From positions 1-48,416 of the forward strand of contig CAZNDN010000017.1 of assembly GCA_964571815.1 (NCBI GenBank): DNA of 48,416 nucleotides, written 5' to 3'. Numbering within the stretch: the stretch's first letter is position 1; each line of letters opens with the position of its first letter. The notes under the pieces were generated by a model. The model was given only the letters and a program-made list of their open reading frames with translations. It made no database searches and was not told where the DNA came from. This document shows, one piece after another, positions 26,031 to 33,644 of this stretch. The DNA is from CAZNDN01 sp964571815. Lineage in GTDB: Bacteria > Fibrobacterota > Chitinivibrionia > Chitinivibrionales > WJKA01. The position numbers and the translations under genes were made by a program.

Positions 26031-27581
26031 TCAGAACTGGAAGTAGATGAACGGATTAAACGCCTGCGTAAACATCGACACGATCGCCAGGAACAGCAGC
26101 AGTGCCAGCAGCACCACTTTCACCGGCATCAGTTTTTTGACCCACTCGTGGGCCTGGATCGGCTGCCACGCGACAAAGGCGCACACGGCAAGTTCGAACA
26201 TGTACCGTGCCTTGAACACCTCGGCCTGGAGCAAATCGGATGCCGCATTGACCGGGGCCAGGCCGACCATGGCGCCCCAGTAGCGCATTGCCTGGTCCAG
26301 GGCGGGGGCGCGGAACAGCACCCAGCCGAATATCACAATGATATTGGTCAGCACCACCTTGACGACGGGAGGAAGGCCGTTGTAAATGGGACGGCGGCCC
26401 ATGGTTCGCTCCCAGATCAGGAGAACGCCGTGGAACACGCCCCACATCACAAAGGTCATCTTTGCGCCGTGCCAGACACCGCACAAGAACATCGAAATGC
26501 CGAGGTTGAAATAGGTCCGGCGGACGCCCTTGCGGTTGCCGCCGAGCCCGATGTAGAGATAGTCCCTTATCCACGTGGACAGTGAAATATGCCACCGATT
26601 CCAGAAGTCGGAGATGCTGACCGAGCGATACGGCCCGTTGAAATTCTTGATGAACTCAAATCCCATCATTCGCCCCAGGCCCACCGCCATGTCGGAATAA
26701 CCGCAGAAATCGAAGTAGATATGCAAATGGTAGGCAATGGCGCCGACCCACGCTGTCGCAAATGTCGGAGCATCCGCTCCGAATGCGGCGTCGGAGACAA
26801 GGGCCGCCGAGTTGGACAGCAGGATCTTCTTGGAGAAACCCGTGATGAAGATTGCCAGGCCGCTGCCGAATTTCTCGAGTGTATGTCTGCGATGCGCCAG
26901 TTGTTCGGCAACCGTGTTGTAGCGGATGATCGGACCCGCGATGAGCTGGGGGAAGAGCGCGACGAAGCAGGAAAAGGTCCGCATGTCTTTCACCGGCGGC
27001 GCATCACCCCGCCATACGTCAATGGTGTAGCTCATGGTCTGGAAGGTATAAAAGGAAATGCCGATCGGGAGGGCAATGTTCATAACATAGAAGAGATTCG
27101 AGCCCGCACCAATGAGTTCGGCAAGGTGATTGAAACCTCCCATAAAGAACATGTAATACTTGAAAAACCCCAGGAGCCCGAGGTTGACTACGAGCGAGAC
27201 GACAAGTCCCGAATTGCGCATGAGCTTTCGACGGCGCTGACGGTCGGAGGTCACGGAGTTGACAAGCAATCCGATGAACAGAAAGAATGGATAGAATATG
27301 TTCAACGCTCCGAGTTCGCCGGTCAGATCCTTCCGGCCGATATTCCCGGGATCCATTTTGTCGGGCTGCGCTATTGCCCTTCCTGATGCATAGTCTACAA
27401 TCGTGGATATCCACATGAGCGTGACGAACCACGGCTCAAACCAGCCGTAGAAGAAATAGCTGGCCAGGGTGACGAACAGATTAACCCAACTGATGTTCAC
27501 TTTCAGTGATACAAGAAGATAGTAAACAGCAAGAAAGGCGGTCAGGAAATAGAAAAGGAAATAGTGCGACGAGAAGACCAT
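26031..27581 (-). CDS. AlgI-like MBOAT O-acyltransferase
   Basis: 516 residues, multi-spanning. MBOAT hallmarks are present: MVFSSHYFLFYF start, LPIGISFYTFQTMSYTIDV, FPQLIAGPIIRY, the first conserved His331 in NRWHISLSTW and the catalytic His371 in CGVWHGAKMTF. Like AlgI, PatA and DltB it should carry acyl groups from a cytoplasmic donor across the membrane for O-acetylation of an extracellular glycan. An insertion of about 30 hydrophilic residues after helix 2 (about 70-95) differs from AlgI. The two AlgX-like genes follow, giving an acetylation module. Confidence 0.93.
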   Translation of the reverse strand: MVFSSHYFLFYFLTAFLAVYYLLVSLKVNISWVNLFVTLASYFFYGWFEPWFVTLMWISTIVDYASGRAIAQPDKMDPGNIGRKDLTGELGALNIFYPFFLFIGLLVNSVTSDRQRRRKLMRNSGLVVSLVVNLGLLGFFKYYMFFMGGFNHLAELIGAGSNLFYVMNIALPIGISFYTFQTMSYTIDVWRGDAPPVKDMRTFSCFVALFPQLIAGPIIRYNTVAEQLAHRRHTLEKFGSGLAIFITGFSKKILLSNSAALVSDAAFGADAPTFATAWVGAIAYHLHIYFDFCGYSDMAVGLGRMMGFEFIKNFNGPYRSVSISDFWNRWHISLSTWIRDYLYIGLGGNRKGVRRTYFNLGISMFLCGVWHGAKMTFVMWGVFHGVLLIWERTMGRRPIYNGLPPVVKVVLTNIIVIFGWVLFRAPALDQAMRYWGAMVGLAPVNAASDLLQAEVFKARYMFELAVCAFVAWQPIQAHEWVKKLMPVKVVLLALLLFLAIVSMFTQAFNPFIYFQF

Positions 27582-27740
27582 TGACGGTTATTCCTGTAAA
27601 AACGGACGGTTTGGTGTTCGACGACGGCGACGGTGCTCCCGGATGCCTTTTCCCCTCCCGGCATCCTTACGTTCGACATACCATCACCCGCGGGGCATAC
27701 CCCCGCTTTCTGCATCCGGCGGAGGCTCCATCGGAAGGGT

Positions 27741-27767
27741 GCCGCGGGGTATGTGGTATCCCGCGGC
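27741..27767. terminator. Perfect 8-bp hairpin touching the lipoprotein stop codon
   Basis: GCCGCGGG (27741-27748) pairs exactly with CCCGCGGC (27760-27767) around an 11-base loop; the last base lies within the TAG of the lipoprotein gene. There is no U-tract. It may end or stabilise the upstream transcript before the AlgI-like gene. The remaining bases to 27582 hold nothing recognised. Confidence 0.4.
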
Positions 27768-28372
27768 TACTTCACTTTGTATACTTCCAGGGCGTAAAAC
27801 TTATCGACATCAAGATCGAAGTATTCGTCTTCGACCGCCTTCTGCCACACCTTGTCGACAGGCTTGATCAGCGTGAGCCTGTGCTTCGCCCCTTCTTCGA
27901 ACTCCTCCACATCACCCTCGACCGACTTTGCCATCTGATCTTTTATCTGCTTGCGCGGTATGAGGGGATTGTAATGGCCGACGAGTATTTCCCGCTCTCC
28001 GTACTCGCCGTCGAGGACCTTCATAACCCGGTATTTCATTATATAAACGTAGTTGTACAGATCGTTCGGCGGGAATGTCCCGGGGATTTCCACAAGCCTG
28101 GCGACAATTTCCAAATTCCCCTCGCCGCCATTCTTATCATCGGCCTGCTTCTCGGGGGTGCCGGTCGCGGATGCCTTCGCCGCGGCATCCTTACCCGCCT
28201 CCTGAGCCGGTACGGATTTCTGTGCGGGCTGCTCCGCGGCCGGCGCATCTCCGACGGTGTAACGGGAAGGTTTCTCTCCACTGGTTTCGGTTTTCTTCTC
28301 CTCAGCGCAGGCGGAGAAGACGAGGGTTGCGGGCAACAGAACGCCGACCGCAAGACCAACAATACGTTTCAC
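27767..28372 (-). CDS. Lipoprotein of unknown function
   Basis: 201 residues from GTG 28372, with GGGAGG five bases upstream. A signal peptide (2-21) ends in the lipobox F-S-A-C (Cys22). Residues ~23-90 are low-complexity Ala/Lys/Glu/Pro, a flexible linker. Residues ~92-201 form a compact domain with many aromatic residues (FPPNDLYNYVYIMKYRVMKV), not recognised; 'YVYIMKYRVMKVLDG...ILVGHYNP' repeats beta-strand-like patterns. Its position directly before the AlgI/AlgX genes suggests a role in the same export or acetylation machine. A weak TTGATT-N16-TATTAG pair near 28535-28560 may be its promoter. Confidence 0.78.
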   Translation of the reverse strand: MKRIVGLAVGVLLPATLVFSACAEEKKTETSGEKPSRYTVGDAPAAEQPAQKSVPAQEAGKDAAAKASATGTPEKQADDKNGGEGNLEIVARLVEIPGTFPPNDLYNYVYIMKYRVMKVLDGEYGEREILVGHYNPLIPRKQIKDQMAKSVEGDVEEFEEGAKHRLTLIKPVDKVWQKAVEDEYFDLDVDKFYALEVYKVK

Positions 28373-28587
28373 GGTATCCTCCCTTTCGGTAGAATGGCAA
28401 GATTTCGGCACTGGCCGGCACATGCCGACTTCCCCCCCCCACCCCTGCCGTCCCGGCTCCTTTCCGCCGGCATGAAGCCCACATCCGGAAAACACCGGAA
28501 GCCGAGACTTCGGCACCCTTCCCTAATAAAATATATGGCTGCACAATCAAAAGCGGTGGATGCTCCGCCACGGGGCGATCGCGCCAC

Positions 28588-29490
28588 CTACCGTCGCGGG
28601 AAACATCGGGGAAGCATCTCGCTGACTTTGTGGGGACGATACCCCAGATCCTCCATGGCTTGCGAGGGATCCAGGTCGGCATCCCGGGTCATGCCCACTA
28701 TTACCTGACGACGCAGCGGCGGCTGCTTCATGGCAAGCGCCATTGCCCGTGCTATAGTCCAGCACAGCCACACGGGCAGATGGACGATCGGCTTCCGCGG
28801 CATGCCCAGAAGGCGCAGACACAACCGGGCAAACCTACCGATAGAGATTGATTCCCCTCCGCTGAGATTGTATATCCTGCCTCGCGAGGCTTCGTTGCCG
28901 TGAATGGCCGAAAGCCCTTCGATGAGGTCCTCCACGTAGACGGGGCGTTTCATGGCTTTGCCGTCTCCGACAAAGGGCACCACGGGAAACCGACGAAGGT
29001 AGTCCAGAAACAGATCCAATTCCTCCGCCCCCCTGCTCGGGGCGTAGACCAGGGTCGGACGTACGATCGTGAAGGGAATACCCGATTTCCTGACCGCCGA
29101 TTCGGCCGCGCGTTTGGAGAGCAGGTAGCGCGTGGGCTCGGGATACACAACCGAAGCAGATGAGATATAGATGAAGTGTTTCACGCCGGCACGGCGCGAT
29201 TCTTGAAGCAGGTTGCGGGTTCCATCCGTGTTGATCGTGTCGAACCGCGACTCGTCGAAGGAAAGGATCACCCCGGCAAGGTGGTACACCACCGAAACCC
29301 CTTCGCATACTCCCCGCAACTGCTCCGGCCGTGCTATGTCGCCGTATCGCACTTCGGCCCCCACGCCCTCTACCCGGTCGGTGTGGGGATCGCCGGGGAG
29401 GGCGAGGACCCGGATTTTTTCCCCTTTCGCCGCCAGTCTCCGCACCAGCACCGAACCCATCACTCCCGTGCCGCCGGTAATAAGGATCAT
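28588..29490 (-). CDS. Extended short-chain dehydrogenase/NAD-dependent epimerase
   Basis: 300 residues from ATG 29490, which overlaps the end of the glycosyltransferase gene by four bases. Rossmann motif TGGTGVMG (5-12), VYHLAGV (68-74), the catalytic Ser in SSAS (110-113) and Tyr122-x3-Lys126 (YLLSK). 'FTIVRPTLVYAPSR' and 'RPVYVEDLIEGL' are typical of sugar-nucleotide or sterol-type extended SDRs. It probably modifies a nucleotide sugar or a glycolipid-linked sugar together with the two preceding genes. The substrate is unknown. A much longer open frame extends upstream to 30126, but that part is antisense-type noise over the glycosyltransferase. Confidence 0.88.
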   Translation of the reverse strand: MILITGGTGVMGSVLVRRLAAKGEKIRVLALPGDPHTDRVEGVGAEVRYGDIARPEQLRGVCEGVSVVYHLAGVILSFDESRFDTINTDGTRNLLQESRRAGVKHFIYISSASVVYPEPTRYLLSKRAAESAVRKSGIPFTIVRPTLVYAPSRGAEELDLFLDYLRRFPVVPFVGDGKAMKRPVYVEDLIEGLSAIHGNEASRGRIYNLSGGESISIGRFARLCLRLLGMPRKPIVHLPVWLCWTIARAMALAMKQPPLRRQVIVGMTRDADLDPSQAMEDLGYRPHKVSEMLPRCFPRR

Positions 29491-30224
29491 CGACGATAGC
29501 CTCCCCGCGCGTACTTGATCATTACACCCAGCACGCGAAGCCCGTAGGTGACGGGGTTGAGGTGCGAATGCTCGTCGGCGTAACGAGTCGGTATGGGGAT
29601 TTCGCCGATCTTCAGACCGCGGGACCGGGCACAGGCAATCACTTCGAGGTCGAAATCGAACGATGTACTGAGCCGGCCAAAAGGTACCTGCTCCAGCGTG
29701 CGACGACCGTAACCGAGATAGCCGCTGTGGTAGTCGGTCATCCTGAGTCCGAAGACGACGTTCTCGCAGAAAGTCAGTACGCGGTTGGCGACATACTTGT
29801 AGAGGGGCATGCCGCCGGAGAGGGCCGTGCGGGAGGCGATTCGTGAGCCCTGGACCAGATCCAGACTTCCGGACAGAATCAAATCCGCGAAACGAGGAAT
29901 ATATTCCGGCGGATACTGACCGTCGGCGTGCAGGCACACGGCCATGCCGCATCCCTCTTCCCCGCACAACTGCAATCCCTTCCGCACGGCCGAGCCATAC
30001 CCCCTGTTGTGGGCACAATCGACCACACGAATGAGCGGGTTTTTCCGGGCTTCCTCGCGGGCAGTCTCGCCCGTCGCATCCGTCGATCCGTCGTTGATCA
30101 CCCACACTACCTTGATCCGCTCCCAAACGTCTTCGGGAATACGTGATATAACCGATGGAAGGTGTGCGGCGGCGTTGAATGCCGGCACGAAAACGGCTAT
30201 GGGGCGTGAACCTTCTTTTTCCAC
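29487..30224 (-). CDS. Family 2 glycosyltransferase (DPM1/ArnC-like, soluble)
   Basis: 245 residues from GTG 30224, two bases after the stop of the ArnA-like gene. GT-A fold: IAVFVPAFNAAAHLP, WVINDGSTDAT, the nucleotide site with HADGQYPPEYIP (the usual D-x-D is H-A-D here) and VQGSR. No C-terminal membrane helices, so it resembles dolichol/polyprenyl-phosphate glycosyltransferases such as DPM1 rather than ArnC, which has two helices. It likely moves a sugar from the nucleotide donor made by its neighbours to a lipid carrier. Confidence 0.88.
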   Translation of the reverse strand: MEKEGSRPIAVFVPAFNAAAHLPSVISRIPEDVWERIKVVWVINDGSTDATGETAREEARKNPLIRVVDCAHNRGYGSAVRKGLQLCGEEGCGMAVCLHADGQYPPEYIPRFADLILSGSLDLVQGSRIASRTALSGGMPLYKYVANRVLTFCENVVFGLRMTDYHSGYLGYGRRTLEQVPFGRLSTSFDFDLEVIACARSRGLKIGEIPIPTRYADEHSHLNPVTYGLRVLGVMIKYARGGYRR

Positions 30225-30226
30225 GG

Positions 30227-31306
30227 TCAATGCGTCACGGCTCCGGCGTAGTGGGTAACGTAGGAGGAGACTGTCGTCCGGACCGCTTCTTCGAGGCTTG
30301 TACGGGGTTCCCATTGCAGCAGTGAGCGGGCTTTGGAGATGTCCGGGACTCTCCTGTCGGAGTCTTCGTAGCCTTCGCCGTAGAACTCCTCCGAAGAGAC
30401 GCTCCGCACTTCAATCTTGCCGGTGTCGGTGGTGTTGTTCAGTGCCTGGTAGGCATGGATCATCATTCGGGCGAGGTCGGCTATCGAGACTTCGTTGTGC
30501 GGGTTGCCGATGTTGAATATGTGCCCGCGTGCCGACTCCGGATTATGAAGCATACGCATCAGGGCGTCGACCGCATCCCCGATGTACGTGAACACTCGAC
30601 GATTTGCGCCTCCATCGACCAGTTTCAGGGGCTTTCCCCGCAGAAGCGCCTCCATGAAGCACGCGATAACCCTGGGGGTTCCGCTGCCGTCGATCCCCGG
30701 AATGAAATCCATCCGCGGACCGATAAAATTGAAGGGCCTGACAATAGTATATTGCAGGCCGCGGGCATGCGCGTAGCCGAAAATGACACGCTCCAGCAGT
30801 TGCTTGGCCGCCGCGTAACTCCATCGTTGCGCTCGTATCGGCCCCAGAATCAGCGGTGAGGAGTCTTCACTCAGCACGTACCGCGACGGATCCTCGTACC
30901 TGTTCTCCCCGCTGCCCACCGCAGCCGCGGTCTTGCCGTATACTTCGCTGGTGGAAAAATGAATCAGCCACTTGTTCAACTCCCCACACATTTCCACGAG
31001 TTCGCGGGGCCGCGTGAAATTGATATCAATCACCTCGAGGGGGATTGTGTTATACTGCGAGGGGTTACACAGCGCGACCAGCGAGATCACGATGTCGCTC
31101 CGTTCCACGCAGGCACGCACCTCTCTGCTTTCGTGAACGTCGAGGGTAACAAATGAGAGACGGGGGTGTGCCAGAAGGTGGTCGATCTTGGCTGAGTCGA
31201 CATCAATACCCAGCACGTGCCACGATGTGGTGGAGAGAATACGCTCCAGGACATGGGAGCCGATAAAGCCCCCGCAACCCAGAACGCAGATAGTACGATT
31301 CATCAT
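30227..31306 (-). CDS. ArnA dehydrogenase-domain-like UDP-glucuronate decarboxylase
   Basis: 359 residues from ATG 31306 (or the adjacent 31303). NAD motif GCGGFIGSH (10-18). TSEVYG (119-124) supplies Thr, Ser and Glu equivalents of ArnA 432-434; Tyr164-x3-Lys168 equals ArnA 463/467; the DRR near the C-terminus likely holds the ArnA Arg619 equivalent. Blocks LILGPIRAQRWSYAAAKQLLERVIFGYA, FRPFN-type RPFNFIGPRMD, and GNPHNEVSI follow ArnA closely. The formyltransferase half of ArnA is absent. It should convert UDP-glucuronate to a UDP-pentose or UDP-4-keto-pentose. arnB, arnD and arnT are absent, so lipid A aminoarabinose modification is not implied. Confidence 0.87.
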   Translation of the reverse strand: MMNRTICVLGCGGFIGSHVLERILSTTSWHVLGIDVDSAKIDHLLAHPRLSFVTLDVHESREVRACVERSDIVISLVALCNPSQYNTIPLEVIDINFTRPRELVEMCGELNKWLIHFSTSEVYGKTAAAVGSGENRYEDPSRYVLSEDSSPLILGPIRAQRWSYAAAKQLLERVIFGYAHARGLQYTIVRPFNFIGPRMDFIPGIDGSGTPRVIACFMEALLRGKPLKLVDGGANRRVFTYIGDAVDALMRMLHNPESARGHIFNIGNPHNEVSIADLARMMIHAYQALNNTTDTGKIEVRSVSSEEFYGEGYEDSDRRVPDISKARSLLQWEPRTSLEEAVRTTVSSYVTHYAGAVTH

Positions 31307-31410
31307 GATGGTAGTCGAACGGTTCAGGACTGATGCTCGACCGTGTCCCCATTTCCGGTCCGTGAGGGAACGTCCCGCCGACACGGGTCGTCGGCCGAGG
31401 GTGGTCATGC

Positions 31411-32817
31411 TCAGCCGTTATTCAGGTCCTGCATCTTCACTTTAAGCTTCGCCACCATACCCTGCAGCATCCTATTGCGTCCGGCCACCGCACCCTCAAG
31501 TTCTTCCATGGTCCGTGACATGCTTTCGACCAACTGCAACATCTCTTCGTTGTGCAACTGCATTCTCCTGGACACCTCCACGCGCACCGATTCTTCCATG
31601 CCCTTTCGGAGAGACTCCGTTTGTTCCCTGAGAAGCGCGGAATACTTCTTCTCCAATTCATTTTTTACGTACTCGACTATTTCGGCCCGTTCCTGGTGTT
31701 GGTCGCCGGCGGGGCGAGTCCGGTTCCTGTCGGGTGCGGGGGGCGGCGGAGGCGGGGGCGGTGCTCTGTCCGGTTGCTGTTTCCGGGCGGGGGAAGGCGA
31801 TCGAGGGGCCGGCGGCTGCGTCGGGGGAGCAACCGGCTTCCGTTGGCGAGGCGGGTCCGGACGGGTTCGAGGAGCAGGAGCGGCCTGCCGCGATCGATTA
31901 CCCGTGGACTTCTCCACTTCCTTCATGAGCGCTTCGTTCTTCTTGCGCGACAGATTGGACAAGTAGCTCGTCACGACCAGGAATCCGACAAGTCCCAGAA
32001 TGATGATGATCGGTATAACGATGTGGGACGAAAGCCCTTCGCCCTTTGAAGCCGCGCTGTCGCCCAACGCTACTTCCAGGGGAGTCTTTGCCTTCTCCTT
32101 CCCGGCGGTGCTGTCGGATATCTCCTTCCCTTTCCCCGCGGCGGCTTTTTGCGCGCCGTTCTTCGCCGGCGGTTCCTTACTCGTTTTCAGGGTCAGCTCG
32201 GGAAGACCCTTGATAACCACTGCCTGTGTCGTTGGGGTGAATGACTCTTTCCACGCGTCGGAGAAAAGCACTTTGTTGCCGAGTTGGATTCGAAAAGGCA
32301 CGGGGGTCTTCTCCGCGATACGCTTGAAACACCTGTCCAGTTCGATCTTGGCGGCAATCGCTCCCACGGAACGTCTTCCAATGATAACCGGTTTGGCCCA
32401 GAAAAGCAGGTAGTCGCTCCCTCTGCGCAATCTTCCATAGTAAGGCGTGGAGCGTCCCACAGTCTCCGAAAACCATCCCTGGTTGGAGATATCCCGGTAC
32501 TCCTTCTCCGGGACCTCTCCCTCGATCGTCTGGGAGATGATTTTGCCGTCGGAATTGACTCTGATCAGTGCCGAGAACTCGGGGTGGTCTTGTGATACCT
32601 TTTCAAAGTAGGCGTCGGTTGTCGCGAGTCTTCGACTCTTCACTTCCGAGGCATCCGCCATCTTCCCCATGAACGCATCAAGCTTGGAAAAGTACTCGTC
32701 GATCATGGACTGAAGCTCCGCGGCTGAAGCAGGAGTAAGCACCACGAAGGCAACGCCGAGCACCCGGACCATTCGTCTTTTCCACGAGCATGCCGCCCGC
32801 CGGGAATGATTGTTCAC
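31411..32817 (-). CDS. Cache-domain membrane protein with proline-rich linker and C-terminal coiled coil
   Basis: 468 residues from GTG 32817 (GGAGG six bases upstream). A signal-type helix (about 16-32) is followed by an extracytoplasmic dCache-like sensor (about 35-215: ALIRVNSDGKIIS, RDISNQGWFSETV, YYGRLRRGSDYLLFWAKPVI). A membrane helix lies near 290-312 (IVIPIIIILGLVGFLVV). Then come a Pro/Arg-rich segment with a run of eight prolines and a coiled coil of about 90 residues rich in Glu, Met and Arg. The chemoreceptor MA signalling hairpin, HAMP, kinase and GGDEF are all absent. It may sense a ligand and pass the signal through the coiled coil to an unknown partner. It precedes the ArnA-like gene by 104 bases. 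Confidence 0.78.
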   Translation of the reverse strand: MNNHSRRAACSWKRRMVRVLGVAFVVLTPASAAELQSMIDEYFSKLDAFMGKMADASEVKSRRLATTDAYFEKVSQDHPEFSALIRVNSDGKIISQTIEGEVPEKEYRDISNQGWFSETVGRSTPYYGRLRRGSDYLLFWAKPVIIGRRSVGAIAAKIELDRCFKRIAEKTPVPFRIQLGNKVLFSDAWKESFTPTTQAVVIKGLPELTLKTSKEPPAKNGAQKAAAGKGKEISDSTAGKEKAKTPLEVALGDSAASKGEGLSSHIVIPIIIILGLVGFLVVTSYLSNLSRKKNEALMKEVEKSTGNRSRQAAPAPRTRPDPPRQRKPVAPPTQPPAPRSPSPARKQQPDRAPPPPPPPPAPDRNRTRPAGDQHQERAEIVEYVKNELEKKYSALLREQTESLRKGMEESVRVEVSRRMQLHNEEMLQLVESMSRTMEELEGAVAGRNRMLQGMVAKLKVKMQDLNNG

Positions 32818-33117
32818 GAAATGCCTCCTTTCCGGTTGCGTAATCCGGCCGAATCGTTCTCTTCCTAAAATAGGCTCTGCAACCTCGGAGCGCCTTGTGA
32901 GCGGGTCAAGCCCGGCGGGAATCAACCGGAATCGACATCTTCCCGGGAACCCCGGAAACACATAATCTGCTGATTTTATTGGGTCGATGAGGATCCCACC
33001 CGGCATGTCGCCGGGCAACCACGTGGAGTTCTTCAGTTGGCGGAAGTGTGGGGAGGTTCGCACCAATCGATACCCCGGCGTGGTTGGTACCGCACGGGGG
33101 CGTGCTCCCTCATGCGG
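32818..33117. other. 300-bp intergenic region upstream of the Cache-domain gene
   Basis: Lies between the DUF1854 gene and the Cache-domain gene, both on the minus strand. It contains a hairpin CCGGC-ATGT-CGCCGGG near 33000-33016 and some AT-rich stretches, but no -35/-10 pair with good spacing was found. No gene or RNA family was recognised. Confidence 0.45.
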
Positions 33118-33149
33118 CCCTGAAATCGCCGCGGCGCTTCATTTCAGGG
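33118..33149. terminator. Inverted repeat overlapping the DUF1854 stop codon
   Basis: CCCTGAAAT (33118-33126) pairs perfectly with ATTTCAGGG (33141-33149), enclosing the palindrome CGCCGCGGCG. The right arm includes the TGA stop of the DUF1854 gene (33144-33146). No U-tract follows on the minus strand, so it is a candidate non-canonical transcript end. Confidence 0.42.
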
Positions 33150-33638
33150 GAGGAGTTTTTCCAGCTCTTTCCGCGCCCGGATAGAAAGAACTTCGATCGA
33201 GCGAATCCGATAGCGGCACATGTCGCTGTCGGTTATCACGATAACCCCGTCGTCCCTGACTTTTACATTTTCTTTTCGATGACGGACCGAGAGGGTTCGC
33301 GGGCCCCGGTCCGTTGCTACTTCGCACTCGTGGATCCCGTGGGTTCCGGTCACTTTCGACACATCCCGGATTTCGGGCATGAAATACCGTACCCGGACTT
33401 CTTCTTCGACAAGTTTTCTCTGAGGGGACGACAACGCTTCAAGGCTGCGGATAATGCCGATTTCGACAACCTCTTTCTCCGGCTTGTGAACCAGAGATAT
33501 GAACCTCCTTTCATCACTGAGCGGAAACAACGGCACACAGCTCACGTCGTCGTACTCTTCACCTTCGCCGATTCGCGCGCGGAGCGTTCCGCGGGAAGTC
33601 CGCTCAAGCAATGGGTTGAATTCGTCAAGAAACCGCAT
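33144..33638 (-). CDS. DUF1854 family protein, partner of the ABC exporter
   Basis: 164 residues. Recognised by 'RRFISLVHKPEKEVVEIGIIRSLEALS', 'VRYFMPEIRDVSKVTGTHGIHECEVATDRGPRTLSVRHRKENVKV' and 'IVITDSDMCRYRI', the blocks of DUF1854. The family is known as a small soluble protein encoded next to, or fused to, a particular ABC transporter; in beta-proteobacteria the pair is called cyanophycin-metabolism-associated. Here it begins six bases after the ABC gene stop with no clear ribosome-binding site, so it is translationally coupled. No cyanophycin synthetase gene is in the window. Function is unknown. Confidence 0.88.
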   Translation of the reverse strand: MRFLDEFNPLLERTSRGTLRARIGEGEEYDDVSCVPLFPLSDERRFISLVHKPEKEVVEIGIIRSLEALSSPQRKLVEEEVRVRYFMPEIRDVSKVTGTHGIHECEVATDRGPRTLSVRHRKENVKVRDDGVIVITDSDMCRYRIRSIEVLSIRARKELEKLLP

Positions 33639-33644
33639 GGAGAA

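Noticed and set aside
22475..26046. Long plus-strand frames opposite the AlgX-like genes
   Set aside because: The minus strand has signal peptide, catalytic motifs and ribosome-binding sites; the plus frames have none.
29491..30126. N-terminal extension of the SDR frame
   Set aside because: It overlaps the glycosyltransferase in another frame and has random Arg/Ser/Pro composition; the SDR Rossmann motif begins exactly at ATG 29490.
30227..31306. Lipid A aminoarabinose (arn) operon
   Set aside because: Only an ArnA dehydrogenase-like protein and a soluble GT2 are present; arnB, the ArnA formyltransferase half, arnD and arnT are absent.
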